The position numbers and the translations under genes are program-made. Positions 50,840-60,706 of a stretch of 64,000 nt of DNA are shown piece after piece. Origin of the DNA: a bacterium (GTDB lineage Bacteria; Desulfobacterota; Binatia; DP-6). The notes below the pieces were generated by a model. That model did no database searches and was not told the origin of the DNA. It saw only the letters and a list, made by a program, of their open reading frames with translations. Numbering within the stretch: the first letter of the stretch is position 1; each line of letters starts with the position of its first letter. The stretch covers positions 179,446 to 243,445 of the forward strand of contig JAHCID010000008.1 in NCBI GenBank assembly GCA_026129405.1, written 5' to 3'.

Positions 50840-53800
50840 ATGGTTGCACGTCGTTTTTGGGGAGTCGCGGTAGTTTGGCCGGTGATCCTCTACCTATCGG
50901 TCGGGCATGCTCATGCTGAACCTCCACGGCACACGTCGCCGATCCAAGTCACGGCGGACGGCGGGAGCGTGTGGGTGGTCAATCCAGATTCCGATTCCGT
51001 CGGTCGGATCGACGCCGCGACCCACACGCTGGTCGGCGAGTATCGCGTCGGAGACTACCCGCGCACGATCTCGGTCGCCGGCGGTGCGATCTACGTGGCC
51101 AACCAGGGCTCCCAGGATCTGACGCCGAAACCGGATCCCGAGACCGTGATGAAGCTCGACCCCGCGTCCGGCGCGGTGTTGAGCAAGCTCACGACGCCGT
51201 TCGGCTGCGCGCCGTACGGCGTCCTCTTCAACGAGGCCGGCCCGAACGGTCCGGTGGTCTACGTGTCGTGCGAACGCCGCCAGAGCGTGCTCGTGCTCGA
51301 TGCCGCTTTGAGCGAGATCGTCGCGACCATCCCGCTGGACTGGCCTGACCCGCGCTCGATGGCGTTGACCGAGGACAAGAAGCGCCTCTACGTGGCGCAT
51401 TTTCTGACGCGGCTTCCCGGCGCCGACGCTCACGTCACCGAGATCGACACCGAGACCAACGAGATATCGCGCGTCATCGCGATCCCTCCCGACATGACCA
51501 CCTGCGAGACGATCAACTCGGGCAAGGGGGTCTACAACGTCATCGCCGGCCTCAACATCGTTCCGTCCACCGCGCCCGCGAACGTCCGGGGCCAGCTGTG
51601 GGTGGGCGCCGTGCTGCAGAACAATCTGACGAAGGGTCTGTTCCGCAACGACCCGCGGTTCGGCGGTCGCCCGGACCCCATGCTCTGCTCGGGAGGCGTG
51701 AACCACGATACGCGCTGTCTTCGCGACGGCGACTGTCCCGGCGGCACCTGCACGGCCACGTTCCAGGCCATCGCCCGCAACCTCTACAAGCCGTCGTTCC
51801 ACGACATCACCCGCTCCGGAATCGCCAAGATCGATCTCGGCACCGGCCAGCAGGTCGGCAAGATCGACATCGACGAGGCGAATCAGCCGACGGACATCGT
51901 GTTCAGCCCCGACGGCGTCACCGCCTACGTCGTGGACCAGTTCTTCAACAGCTACCACGTGCTCAACACCGCACGCGGGCAGGACGGCAACATGACGACG
52001 GCCTTCGCCGCCGGCTCGCGCTTCGGCCCGGGCGGGGCGCAGCCCGATCAGCCGTGCCGGGGCGGCGCGTTCCTGACGGCGTCGGAAGCCCCGTTCATTC
52101 TCCCGCCGCAGGGGCAGATCGTTCCGATCGGCGTCGATCCGCAGCTGGTCGGCGGCGGCGTCATCAACACCGGCCTCGAGTACACGGTCGCCACCGGCCG
52201 GATGCGCCCGGTGCCGGACGCGATCGGCACGGTGCCGCACGGCGTCGCGATCTCGCCGGACGGGTCCAAGGTGTTCGTCGCGAACTTCCTCTCGCGCAAC
52301 GTCAGCGTCGTGAAGGCGGATCAGCTCTTCTGCCCGAACGGGGCGGCGTGTCAGACCTCCGCGAGCTGCGCCGGCTGCGCGCCGCGGCTCCATGCCGTCG
52401 TGCCGTCGATCGATGCTCCCGACCCGCTCCCGGCGCCGCTTCTCGACGGCAAGATCCTCTTCCACACCGCCGCCCGCGACTCGAGCGTTCCGAACGGGAT
52501 CGGCCTGGGGCAGGCGGCGCCGCGCTACAACCGCGACGATCCCGATGTCCTCGAGCCCGTGGGGCACGTGACCAGCACCTCACACGACGCCTCGTACGTG
52601 GCCTGCGCCAGCTGTCACCCGGACGGCGGCTTCGACGGGCGTAGCTGGGACTTCTCCCAGTTCGGTGCGTCGGTCCGCAACACGATGGAGCTGCGCGGCC
52701 GCGCCAGCTTCGCGCCGGGCATGTGCAGCGATCCCCCCGGGCAGTCGTGCACCACGGATTCGCAGTGCGCCAACCACGGCGTCGGCACCTGCTCGAACGA
52801 CCCGAGCGTCGTCTGTGAGCTCGACATCCAGTGCGGCTCCTGCAGCGCGAGCAGTCCCACGCCGGGCATCACCTGCCGCGCCGACCGCGACTGCGGCGGC
52901 ACGTGCTCCAACGACGCCACCGTCGCCTGTCAGCGCGACGGCGACTGCGGCGGGTTCTGCCGTGAGAACGGCACGACGCCGTGCACGCGTGACAACCAGT
53001 GCCGCTTCGGCTGCTCGATCGCGAACACCTGCAACTTCAATCTCTGCGAGACGAAGACGTGCAACGTCGCCAAGTGCCGCCCCGGCTCGCCGGCCGACAT
53101 CCCGGGGAACGTCACGAACCCGCAGTCGTTCTTCAACCCGATGCTGACCGCGCACTGGAACGCGGATCGCGACGAGGTCGAGGATTTCGAGTTCACCTTC
53201 CGCTCGCTCATGGGTGCGGGGGACTGTGACGGCGTCGAGGACCTGCCCGAGAAGTGCATCGGCGCCCTCGTCATGCGGTCGAACGTCGCCAAGCCGCAGG
53301 AAGCGCATCCCGATCTGGGCCCCGGCAACCGCGGACTGAGCCCGCGCCTCGACCACGTGGCCGACTACCTCTACAGCCTCACGACCTTCGTCCGGAACCC
53401 GAACCTCGAGAACGGGCCGTCGGCGGACGCGGTGGAAGGCGGCGTCATCTTCGCCGCGTCGGGCGTGCGCTGTCTCGAATGCCACAACGGCCCGTCGCCG
53501 ACGAATCAGCATTTCTCGGACAAGAAGGCGATCGCCAGTCATCCGCCGGGGCTTCCCGGCGGACCCGACGTCAACAATCCGTTCCTTCGCCACAACGTCG
53601 GAACGTTCAACGCGTTCGACCAGACGGATCCGTTCCAGGTCGCGAGCGAATTCGGAATCTTCCAGAACAGCGTGGCGCCGATTCCCGCCACGCGCGGTCC
53701 GCTGTTGGACTACGTCACGCCGACCATCGTCGATGCGTGGAACACGGGGCCGTACAACCATGACGGCGCCTTCGACACGCTGCTGCACGGCATCCTGCCC

Positions 53801-54436
53801 TGCAGTACCCAGCTCGACGACTGCACCACGGCGTATGCGGGCAAGAATCTCGACAACCTGCACGGCACGACCACGAACCTGACGCCGCAGCAGCTGCGCA
53901 AGCTGGCCGCGTTCCTGAATGCGCCGCACAATCCCGGTCCGGGTACCGCGCGGCTCGCCGCCGATCTGCGTCTCGACAGCGTGGCGGTGAAGTTCGGGAG
54001 GCTCGACGTCGCGACCGACGACAAGCTGGAGCTGAAGGTCTCGTTCCGGCTGCCGCCCGGGTCGCGCTTCGACGTCGCCGGCGGCTTCCTGAGCGAGGCC
54101 TTCAAGCTCACGCTCGCGGACGTCGACGAGCCGCTCTTCGAGCGCACCATCCCGGCCGGGACGATCCGCGCCGTCGGCGGCGGGGGGGCGTTCACGTTCT
54201 CCGACCAATCGATGCGAGTCGCGCAGGGCATCAAGAAGGTGACCCTGAAGCATCTCGGCAAGGGCGTCTGGCAGCTCAAGATCAAGGGCAGAGCCCTGGA
54301 CCTCGGGACGCTGGACAAGAACTTCATCCAGGTTGCGATCGAAATCGGTGACGACGCCTTCGTGCGGAGCCGCGCGTTCCAGACACCGCGGGGCGCGCGC
54401 ACCTTCGCAAAGATCGTCGAGCGGAGGCCCCTGTGA
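50840..54436 (+). CDS. Secreted YVTN-propeller di-haem cytochrome-type protein with Cys-rich insert
   Basis: 1198 residues, signal peptide (AVVWPVILYLSVGHAHA). Residues 30-520 are YVTN-like propeller strands (GSVWVVNPDSDSVGRID; GAIYVANQGSQDL; KVFVANFLSRNVSVV). Two haem c motifs follow, CASCH in YVACASCHPDGG and CLECH in GVRCLECHNGP, separated by a long Cys-rich insert with repeated C-x(6)-C units (TDSQCANHGVGTCSNDPSVV; DRDCGGTCSNDATVACQRDG). GAYNHDG-type MauG/di-haem peroxidase phrasing (NTGPYNHDGAFDTLLHGI) is near the second haem. The C-terminal 170 residues are a beta domain. Likely an extracytoplasmic redox protein. Confidence 0.78.
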   Translation: MVARRFWGVAVVWPVILYLSVGHAHAEPPRHTSPIQVTADGGSVWVVNPDSDSVGRIDAATHTLVGEYRVGDYPRTISVAGGAIYVANQGSQDLTPKPDPETVMKLDPASGAVLSKLTTPFGCAPYGVLFNEAGPNGPVVYVSCERRQSVLVLDAALSEIVATIPLDWPDPRSMALTEDKKRLYVAHFLTRLPGADAHVTEIDTETNEISRVIAIPPDMTTCETINSGKGVYNVIAGLNIVPSTAPANVRGQLWVGAVLQNNLTKGLFRNDPRFGGRPDPMLCSGGVNHDTRCLRDGDCPGGTCTATFQAIARNLYKPSFHDITRSGIAKIDLGTGQQVGKIDIDEANQPTDIVFSPDGVTAYVVDQFFNSYHVLNTARGQDGNMTTAFAAGSRFGPGGAQPDQPCRGGAFLTASEAPFILPPQGQIVPIGVDPQLVGGGVINTGLEYTVATGRMRPVPDAIGTVPHGVAISPDGSKVFVANFLSRNVSVVKADQLFCPNGAACQTSASCAGCAPRLHAVVPSIDAPDPLPAPLLDGKILFHTAARDSSVPNGIGLGQAAPRYNRDDPDVLEPVGHVTSTSHDASYVACASCHPDGGFDGRSWDFSQFGASVRNTMELRGRASFAPGMCSDPPGQSCTTDSQCANHGVGTCSNDPSVVCELDIQCGSCSASSPTPGITCRADRDCGGTCSNDATVACQRDGDCGGFCRENGTTPCTRDNQCRFGCSIANTCNFNLCETKTCNVAKCRPGSPADIPGNVTNPQSFFNPMLTAHWNADRDEVEDFEFTFRSLMGAGDCDGVEDLPEKCIGALVMRSNVAKPQEAHPDLGPGNRGLSPRLDHVADYLYSLTTFVRNPNLENGPSADAVEGGVIFAASGVRCLECHNGPSPTNQHFSDKKAIASHPPGLPGGPDVNNPFLRHNVGTFNAFDQTDPFQVASEFGIFQNSVAPIPATRGPLLDYVTPTIVDAWNTGPYNHDGAFDTLLHGILPCSTQLDDCTTAYAGKNLDNLHGTTTNLTPQQLRKLAAFLNAPHNPGPGTARLAADLRLDSVAVKFGRLDVATDDKLELKVSFRLPPGSRFDVAGGFLSEAFKLTLADVDEPLFERTIPAGTIRAVGGGGAFTFSDQSMRVAQGIKKVTLKHLGKGVWQLKIKGRALDLGTLDKNFIQVAIEIGDDAFVRSRAFQTPRGARTFAKIVERRPL

Positions 54437-57400
54437 TCACTCTCCGGACGAGGAATGGGATGCGCCGCAGCGTGCGCGCGATGGTCACGGCCGGACTGGT
54501 CCTTGCGGCGGCGTCCGCCGGCGCGAGCGAGCACGTCCTTCGCATCAACTCCCTTCTGTCGCTCTCGGTCCAGAACAACGCCGCCATATGCGCGACGGCG
54601 AACTGTCTGCAGCGCGAGATCCGCCTGCCGGTGACGATCGACTTCGCCGCCGGGAAGATCGTCATCGACGCGCGCAATCCGGTGAACCAGAACAACGTCC
54701 CCGTGCCCCCCGGCGGTCCCGGCGGCATCCTGTTCTCGACCCAGGCTGGCCCCGCCGAGGTGCGCTTCGCCGAGCCGTGTCTGAACCCCGACGGCTGTCC
54801 ACGCGGCATTCCGATCTACGAAGGCACGATCGACGGCGACGGCAACATCCGCTTCCCGAGCCTCGGGATGGACTTCGAGGTCTTCGGGGCGTTGCCGATC
54901 ATCAAGTTCCGCGCGCCGATGGGGACGGGACGCTCGATCGACCTGTCCGATCCCAACAGCATCGCCGAGGGTGTGCCGCTCGATTTCGCCACCGGCCGGG
55001 TGGTGCTCGCCGGCATCCAGCTGACCAACGCGCCCGTGGTCGGCTCGGTCCTGCAGCACAATCGCATCACCGGCTTCATCGAGCCGCCGCCGACGCCGCC
55101 GATCGCCGGGCGGGCGCTGCTCGGGTGCCAGAAGGCGATCCAGCAGAAGGGGGCGGTGTTCCTGAAGGCGAAGGAGGTGGCGCTGGCGCGGTGCGTGGAC
55201 GTGTTGGTCGCGTGTCAGCTCGCGGCCGAGACCGGCGTGCCGCAAGCCGGCTGCATCGAGCGCGCGAAGAGCTCGTGCGACCGCGAGCTCGGACGCATGG
55301 ACGTCTACGAGGCCACCCTGGCGAAGAACGTCGCCCGCGGCTGCTTCCTGGTGGGACAGCCGAACCTGCTGGCGCCGGTGCTCGGGCTCAATTTCGGCAG
55401 CAACAAGGCGCATTGCGACTCGCTCGGCATCAACACGACCACCAAGGAGGGCACGCTGGCGTGCGTGCAGCGGCTGCTCGCCTGCTCGACCGAGCAGATC
55501 GTCGCGCGCCTCCGGCCGCGCGCCAGCGAGGTGCTCGCCGCGAACGGCTACGGGCAGTTCGTGCATCCGAACGGATGTCTGCCGCACCCGTTCGTGCCGG
55601 GAGACGCCGCGGGGCATGACCGGACCGCGGTCACCGCCTGCCAGCGGGCCCTCGACAAGGAGGGCGCCAAGTACGTCGTCAACAAGCAGAAGGCGTTGCA
55701 GCGATGTGCCGACGCCTGGGTCACGTGTCGCGCCCTCTCCGAGACCGACGGTCTCGACGGCGTGAAGCTCGCCGCCTGCGAGAGCAAGGCGCAGAAGGCG
55801 TGCGACGGCGCTTCCGCGGTCATCGCCAAGGGGGAGGCCGCGCGCGCGGCCAAGACGCACAAGGCCTGTGACGGCCTCGATGCGGCGAGCATCCCGGCCC
55901 TGGCACGCGGTCTGGGCTTCGAGAATCTGGGCAGCCTGTGTGCCGCCATCGGCCGTCCCCTGAGCAGCGTCGACGCGCTCGTCGGCTGTCTCGGGCACAG
56001 CCTCGACTGCACCACCGAGGCCCTGATCCGAAAGCTCGAGCCGCGTGCGGCCGAGGTGTTGGCCACGGTCCAGATCGACGGCCTGCCCGGGACGACGAAG
56101 TTCCCGTGCCTGCTCCCCACCTGCGGTGACGGCTTCGTCGACGCCGGCGAGGGCTGCGACGCACTCTTCCGCAACGATCCGCTGTGCAACCCGGATTGCA
56201 CCAAGATCGTGTGCGGTGACGGCAAGAAAGAGGGAACGGAGGAGTGCGACGACGGCAACACGGCCAACAACGACGGCTGTGACTCGACCTGTCACCTCGA
56301 GCCCTTCGTCTGCGGCGACGGCAAGATCGACCCGAACGAGGTCTGCGACGGAGGCAACACGTCGGCCGGGGACGGGTGCAGCGCGGACTGCCGCTCGAAC
56401 GAGACCTGCGGCAACGGCGTGGTCGACACGATCCGCGGGGAGGTCTGCGACGACGGCGGGTTCGACTACGTCGCGACGCTCTCCGGCGGCGCCGAGACGC
56501 CGCCGGTGACGACCTCGGCGACCGGCTCGGCGATCCTCGTCCTCAACCCGGACAACTCGCTCTTCTACAACGTGACGACGAACGCCCTGACGGGCGGGAC
56601 CGCGGCCCACATCCATCAGGGCGCGGCCGGCGTCGCCGGACCCATCGTCTTCACGCTGAACGGCGGACCGACGACCTGGGTCGGTACCACGCCGCCGCTG
56701 TCGCTGGCCGAGGTCAACCTGATGAAGCGCGGCCAGTACTACGTCAACGTCCACACCCTGACGAATCCGGGCGGCGAGCTGCGGGGGCAGATCGGCTTCG
56801 CGCCGCCGCTCGGCGGTGACGGTTGCAGCGCCGACTGCCGTTCGAACGAGACCTGCGGCAACGGCGTCATCGACGCCGTCAACGGCGAGAGCTGCGACGA
56901 CGGCGGGACCACGCCGGGTGACGGCTGCGACGAGCAGTGCCGGGTCGAGGAGTGCAGCTTCGCCGGCAGCGTCACGCCGCTCGGCGGACGCACGTTCAGC
57001 CTCACGCCCGCCACCAGCGGGTTCTTCAACTCGATCATCGGTCCGGGAACGCCGGTCGGAACCATGAGCATGCCGGGCGGGCCGATGACGCTGGTCGCGG
57101 GGACACCGGATCAGGACGGCGTCGTGCCGATCTCCCTCGCGGCCGACACCATCGTGGAGATCAAGATTCCCCTCAACAACCAGACCCAGTGCTTCCGCTT
57201 CACGACCAACAGCACCGGGAAGCTCTACTGCTGCGGGGGCCACGCGGTCGACATGAGCAATACGCGCGACAGCAACACCGGCGGCCGGCCGACCAGCGGA
57301 GGCGGAGCGGATGGACCTGCCGTCGTGCTCTCGGGCATCGGCACGGGCGGTCCGGGCGATCTCCTGATGTCGTTCAACGTTCGCCAGACGACGGGGAACA

Positions 57401-57654
57401 TCAACCTCAACTGCCTGACGGCCACGTATCCGACCGCATCGTCCACGCAGATATGGACGACCGGGAACGCCACGGCGCGGGTCGTTCGTCCCGCCCAGGG
57501 CGGCAGCCTGTTCGAGTTCAACGCCACCGGCGTTCCCTTCAGCTGCGAGGAGTGGACCACCGAGGACGGCCCCGGCAGCTTCGTCAACGCCGACACCGCC
57601 CTCAACGCCGCGCCGGGTCTCGACGCGGGGAATGTGCGGAAGATGACGGATTGA
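54433..57654 (+). CDS. Secreted Cys-rich protein with DUF4215 repeats and an inserted CHRD domain
   Basis: 1073 residues, GTG start overlapping the upstream stop, signal peptide ([17 protein letters not shown]). A beta domain (30-215) is followed by two copies of a Cys-containing helical domain ([20 protein letters not shown] at about 228; [20 protein letters not shown] at about 398, each ending in [10 protein letters not shown] / [10 protein letters not shown]). Then DUF4215-type Cys repeats ([20 protein letters not shown]). One repeat is split between CDDGG and GDGC by a complete CHRD domain ([20 protein letters not shown] to [10 protein letters not shown]). A beta domain closes the protein. 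Likely surface-exposed; partner of the di-haem protein. Confidence 0.75.
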   Translation: MITLRTRNGMRRSVRAMVTAGLVLAAASAGASEHVLRINSLLSLSVQNNAAICATANCLQREIRLPVTIDFAAGKIVIDARNPVNQNNVPVPPGGPGGILFSTQAGPAEVRFAEPCLNPDGCPRGIPIYEGTIDGDGNIRFPSLGMDFEVFGALPIIKFRAPMGTGRSIDLSDPNSIAEGVPLDFATGRVVLAGIQLTNAPVVGSVLQHNRITGFIEPPPTPPIAGRALLGCQKAIQQKGAVFLKAKEVALARCVDVLVACQLAAETGVPQAGCIERAKSSCDRELGRMDVYEATLAKNVARGCFLVGQPNLLAPVLGLNFGSNKAHCDSLGINTTTKEGTLACVQRLLACSTEQIVARLRPRASEVLAANGYGQFVHPNGCLPHPFVPGDAAGHDRTAVTACQRALDKEGAKYVVNKQKALQRCADAWVTCRALSETDGLDGVKLAACESKAQKACDGASAVIAKGEAARAAKTHKACDGLDAASIPALARGLGFENLGSLCAAIGRPLSSVDALVGCLGHSLDCTTEALIRKLEPRAAEVLATVQIDGLPGTTKFPCLLPTCGDGFVDAGEGCDALFRNDPLCNPDCTKIVCGDGKKEGTEECDDGNTANNDGCDSTCHLEPFVCGDGKIDPNEVCDGGNTSAGDGCSADCRSNETCGNGVVDTIRGEVCDDGGFDYVATLSGGAETPPVTTSATGSAILVLNPDNSLFYNVTTNALTGGTAAHIHQGAAGVAGPIVFTLNGGPTTWVGTTPPLSLAEVNLMKRGQYYVNVHTLTNPGGELRGQIGFAPPLGGDGCSADCRSNETCGNGVIDAVNGESCDDGGTTPGDGCDEQCRVEECSFAGSVTPLGGRTFSLTPATSGFFNSIIGPGTPVGTMSMPGGPMTLVAGTPDQDGVVPISLAADTIVEIKIPLNNQTQCFRFTTNSTGKLYCCGGHAVDMSNTRDSNTGGRPTSGGGADGPAVVLSGIGTGGPGDLLMSFNVRQTTGNINLNCLTATYPTASSTQIWTTGNATARVVRPAQGGSLFEFNATGVPFSCEEWTTEDGPGSFVNADTALNAAPGLDAGNVRKMTD
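56371..56420 (+). repeat. DUF4215 repeat-unit segment, copy A
   Basis: 50 bp coding [17 protein letters not shown]; differs from copy B (56818-56867) at only three positions, far closer than other units of the array, pointing to a recent duplication. Confidence 0.7.
56818..56867 (+). repeat. DUF4215 repeat-unit segment, copy B
   Basis: Second copy of the 50-bp segment; copies A and B lie on either side of the inserted CHRD domain. Confidence 0.7.
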
Positions 57655-57666
57655 GGCGCGTGCGCC

Positions 57667-58494
57667 GTGCGCCCGAGGGATGAAGATCGTCGGGGTGCCG
57701 CCGCCGTCGGGCGGCACCTGCTCCTGGCTCTCGCAGTGCTGTGCGGGCCGGGCGGGACGGCGGCTCGTTGCGGCGAGCCGCCGTTCGCCGTGGCGGTCGA
57801 GGACGATCGGTTGACGGCCCGGTTCGAGGAGGCGTCGCTCGCGCAGGTCGTGGCGGCGATCGCCGGTGCCGTCGGCGCCGAGGTCCGCGGCGGCGTGGCG
57901 TCCCCCCGCTCGGTGACGGCGGCGTTCGACGCGGTGCCGCTGCAGGAGGTGTTCGAACGGGTGATGGGTGGCGAGAGCTTCACGCTGATCTACCAGGGCA
58001 ACGCGCTGCGGACGATCCGGCTGGTCGGCGAGCCGCCCGCGGCCCCCACGACGGTCGCCGTCGCCGTTCCGCCGCCGCCGCGTGTCCACGTGGCGCCCTC
58101 GACGGCCGCGCTCAGCCAGGCGTTGAACCGGTATCCGGCCGTGCCGGTGCATGGACGGCTGGCCATGACCCTGCGGGCCGACCAGGCGACGTTCTCGCAG
58201 CTCGCCGGCGTCGCCACGCGTGAGCGCGATCCCGAGGTGCGAGCCGAGGCGGTGGACGCGGGCCTGGCCGCGATCGAGCGCGATCCGCATCTGCGGGAGC
58301 TGGCGCTGGGAACGCTGCGCGACCTGGATGGAGCATCGCTCGCCGCGCTGGCCGAGGGGCTGCTCGGCGACCCTGCGGCCGAGATCGTCCGCCGGGTGCT
58401 CGCGCGGACGGCGAACGCCGAGCTGCGGCAGCGAGCGGCCGCCGCGCTGGCGGCGTTGCCGGCGCCCGCGAGCAGCGACGCGGAGGCGGAATGA
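57667..58494 (+). CDS. STN-like and HEAT-repeat exported protein
   Basis: 275 residues from a GTG with GAGG ribosome site. Signal peptide (GRHLLLALAVLCGPGGTAA), then a short STN-type domain (ARFEEASLAQVVAAIAGAVG; AAFDAVPLQEVFERVMGG), as found in secretins and TonB receptors. A Pro/Ala linker is followed by helical HEAT-like repeats (DPEVRAEAVDAGLAAIERDP; DPAAEIVRRVLARTANAELR). Could be a periplasmic scaffold for export or assembly of the neighbouring proteins. Confidence 0.65.
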   Translation: MRPRDEDRRGAAAVGRHLLLALAVLCGPGGTAARCGEPPFAVAVEDDRLTARFEEASLAQVVAAIAGAVGAEVRGGVASPRSVTAAFDAVPLQEVFERVMGGESFTLIYQGNALRTIRLVGEPPAAPTTVAVAVPPPPRVHVAPSTAALSQALNRYPAVPVHGRLAMTLRADQATFSQLAGVATRERDPEVRAEAVDAGLAAIERDPHLRELALGTLRDLDGASLAALAEGLLGDPAAEIVRRVLARTANAELRQRAAAALAALPAPASSDAEAE

Positions 58495-59639
58495 TCCCGC
58501 TGCGCTGGGTCGTCTTCGGCTTGCTCGCGCTGCACGCGCCGACCGCGACGGCGGCCATGATCGAGATCGGTGGCTCCGTCGCCGCGCCGACCCGCGCGCA
58601 GCCGGGTGTCCTGGTGGCGCGCGTCGGCCCCGAACCGGTGCAGGTGCGGCGGCTCGGCGACGTCGGCCCCACGACGCTCTACTCGGCGAACGCACCGGGG
58701 TTCGTGCTCGCGGCCGCGGACGCGAGCGTCCCGATCCATCCATTGCGAGCCAACACCACGGTGCGCATCGTCGTCACCGGCGTGCACGGCGGGGCGAAGC
58801 TCAGGATCGGAAGCGCGCTGCTGGAGGCTCCCGGTCAGTCGGTGACCATCAAGAGCACGGGGTGGCCGGTGGATGCGATCTGGCTGCTCTCGCTGCCCGA
58901 CGGTACGACCGACGAGCGCCACGTCTATTGGCGGCTCGAGACGACGTCGGACTTCTACACGACCTCCGTTCAGTACGAGACGGCGATCGCCGATCCCCTG
59001 CCGCCCCCGACGACGACCAGCAGCACCGCGACCACCACCACGACCTCGACCACCACCACGACCTCCGACGGTGGGCCCGGATCGACGACCTCGTCGACCT
59101 CCGCGACCGAGATGTCGACGACGACCACCACGACCTCGTCGTTGCCGACCGGCAGTACGACCTCGACCGTACCCGACTGTGCGCCGGACGCGTGCGACGA
59201 CGGCGATCCGTGCACCGACGACGTCTGCACCGTCGCCGGCTGCGAACACCTCGAGCGGCAGGCGTTCGGCGCCGTGCTCTGCCGCCTGCAGGTGTTGCGC
59301 CTGCGGGTGCGGGAGCCCGACGCCCAGCTCCGGCCTGCACGGCGGACGCTGCGTCGGATCCAGCGATGGATGCCGGGCGTCGTGCACCTCGTCGAGCGAG
59401 CCAGAAAGGCGCCCACGCGCGGCGACAAGTTGCTGCGGCGGGCGGCGCGGCGCTTCGCCCGCGTGCGCGCCCTGATCGAGTCCGCGACGCATGCGGGACG
59501 CCTGCAGGCGCCGCTGGCCGATCAGCTCGCCGCCCTGGCCGCGAGCGCGAACACTCGCCTCGAGGTCCTCCAGGCCGTTCTCGAGTTGGACGGTGCGCAC
59601 GCCGGCAGGATGCCGGCAATGGAAGGGAGCTCTTCATGA
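58491..59639 (+). CDS. Secreted protein with Thr-rich linker and Cys motif
   Basis: 382 residues. Signal peptide (RWVVFGLLALHAPTATA), a beta domain to about residue 165, a Thr/Ser-rich linker (about 172-225), a short Cys motif CAPDACDDGDPCTDDVC and a basic helical C-terminal domain (GAVLCRLQVLRLRVREPDAQ onward, about 120 residues). The linker-Cys-CRL module is shared with the protein at 62444. The linker suggests a protein displayed away from the cell surface. ATG overlaps the previous stop by 4 bp. Confidence 0.65.
   Translation: MIPLRWVVFGLLALHAPTATAAMIEIGGSVAAPTRAQPGVLVARVGPEPVQVRRLGDVGPTTLYSANAPGFVLAAADASVPIHPLRANTTVRIVVTGVHGGAKLRIGSALLEAPGQSVTIKSTGWPVDAIWLLSLPDGTTDERHVYWRLETTSDFYTTSVQYETAIADPLPPPTTTSSTATTTTTSTTTTTSDGGPGSTTSSTSATEMSTTTTTTSSLPTGSTTSTVPDCAPDACDDGDPCTDDVCTVAGCEHLERQAFGAVLCRLQVLRLRVREPDAQLRPARRTLRRIQRWMPGVVHLVERARKAPTRGDKLLRRAARRFARVRALIESATHAGRLQAPLADQLAALAASANTRLEVLQAVLELDGAHAGRMPAMEGSSS
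59011..59170 (+). repeat. Low-complexity Thr/Ser codon repeat
   Basis: Runs of acc, acg and tcg codons encode the Thr/Ser-rich linker of the preceding entry; the reverse complement produces false long ORFs. Prone to slippage and therefore to length variation. Confidence 0.75.
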
Positions 59640-60331
59640 CCGTGATGCGTCTGGCCTTCATGCTCGCAGCGCCGCTGCTGCTCGGAAGCGCACGACTCGC
59701 GATTGCCCAACCCGTCTTCGATCACATGACCTGCTTCAAGATCGGCGATCCGGTGGTTCCACGGGTCGGGTACACCATGGACGTCAACCCGAAAGAGCTC
59801 GATCGGTTCGCGCCGATGCCGGGCGATCGCGTGACCGGCGGGGTCTACAGCGCGGGCTGTCAGATCGTGCTGCCCGCGAAGTACTTCTGCATCGACGTCG
59901 AAGTCGCGAACGCCAGGCAGACGCGAGCGCCGTACACCGCCGCGAGCTGGCTGGCCGCGGGGCCGGATCCCGGCGATCGTCTCTGCTACAAGCTGAAGTG
60001 TCCCGGCGGGCGCGACGTGAGCTATCCCGTCGTCGACCAGTTCGGGACGCGCACCATAAAGGTCAGGCGCCAGACGGCGTTTCTCTGTACGCCGGCGTGG
60101 CGCCAGGTGACCGACCAGGACCCGTGTCAGTCCAACGCCAACGGCATCTGTCAGGGACTGTGTCCCGACGGGAACGTCTGCCTCGGCGTCACGACCCAGT
60201 CCTGCGGCTGCGCTCCGCCGGCGTCGCAGTGCGGCAACATGTCCTCGGGCATGTGCGGCGACGGACTCTGCCCGGGGCTCTGGGAGTTCTGCGGCGCCAC
60301 CGCCGGCGCCTGCGGGTGCTTGCACCCGTAG
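59636..60331 (+). CDS. Secreted Cys-rich protein
   Basis: 231 residues, signal peptide (LAFMLAAPLLLGSARLAIA). The mature part starts DHMTCFKIGDP and holds at least 18 Cys, many near the C-terminus (CQGLCPDGNVCLGV, SCGCAPPASQCGNM, CGDGLCPGLWEFCG). The N-terminal half (CYKLKCPGGRDVSYPVVDQF) resembles a repeated domain seen in other proteins of such lineages, but has no named family that I recall. Last gene of the five-gene secreted operon. Confidence 0.6.
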   Translation: MTVMRLAFMLAAPLLLGSARLAIAQPVFDHMTCFKIGDPVVPRVGYTMDVNPKELDRFAPMPGDRVTGGVYSAGCQIVLPAKYFCIDVEVANARQTRAPYTAASWLAAGPDPGDRLCYKLKCPGGRDVSYPVVDQFGTRTIKVRRQTAFLCTPAWRQVTDQDPCQSNANGICQGLCPDGNVCLGVTTQSCGCAPPASQCGNMSSGMCGDGLCPGLWEFCGATAGACGCLHP

Positions 60332-60354
60332 GCGTCCCCTCGCTGCGGGCGTCG

Positions 60355-60702
60355 TCAGACGCCGGTGGCGAGCCGCGGGAAGACGTGCAGCCCATCCGGG
60401 CCGAGCGGCAGCGGGTCGACACGCGCGACGACGTCGACGGGGAGCGTCGCGTAGAGGTGCGGGAACGTCTCGCCGCTGCCCGACGCCTCCCATCGCAGGG
60501 CCGCGCCGAGCTGCGCGGGGTCGACGTGCAGGAGCAGCAGATCCGGCTGTCCGGCGCGGTGCTTGTGCGCGGAGCGCGCGACCTGGGCGGCGGTGGAGAA
60601 GTGGATGAAGCCGTCGCGCCGGTCGTCCGGGCTGCCGCCGTACTGCCCGCCGTCCTGCGCGGCGAGCCAGTCGGCGCGGTGGGCCATGTGGTAGATGGTC
60701 AC
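60355..60702 (-). CDS. DUF952 family protein
   Basis: 115 residues, GTG start 4 bp after the stop of the acyl-CoA synthetase gene. The family hallmarks DGFIHFSTAAQV and FPHLYATLP are present. DUF952 resembles glutathione-transferase-like or ADP-ribosyl-binding small domains, with no settled function. Confidence 0.8.
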   Translation of the reverse strand: MTIYHMAHRADWLAAQDGGQYGGSPDDRRDGFIHFSTAAQVARSAHKHRAGQPDLLLLHVDPAQLGAALRWEASGSGETFPHLYATLPVDVVARVDPLPLGPDGLHVFPRLATGV

Positions 60703-60706
60703 GGCG

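Noticed and set aside
53710..58743. 1677-codon open frame on the minus strand
   Set aside because: It lies antisense to four well-supported secreted genes; composition is Arg/Ala/Gly-rich with no domains. High GC leaves antisense frames open.
59011..59170. Short tandem repeats resembling a CRISPR array
   Set aside because: Only Thr/Ser codon repetition within a coding frame; no regular repeat-spacer spacing.
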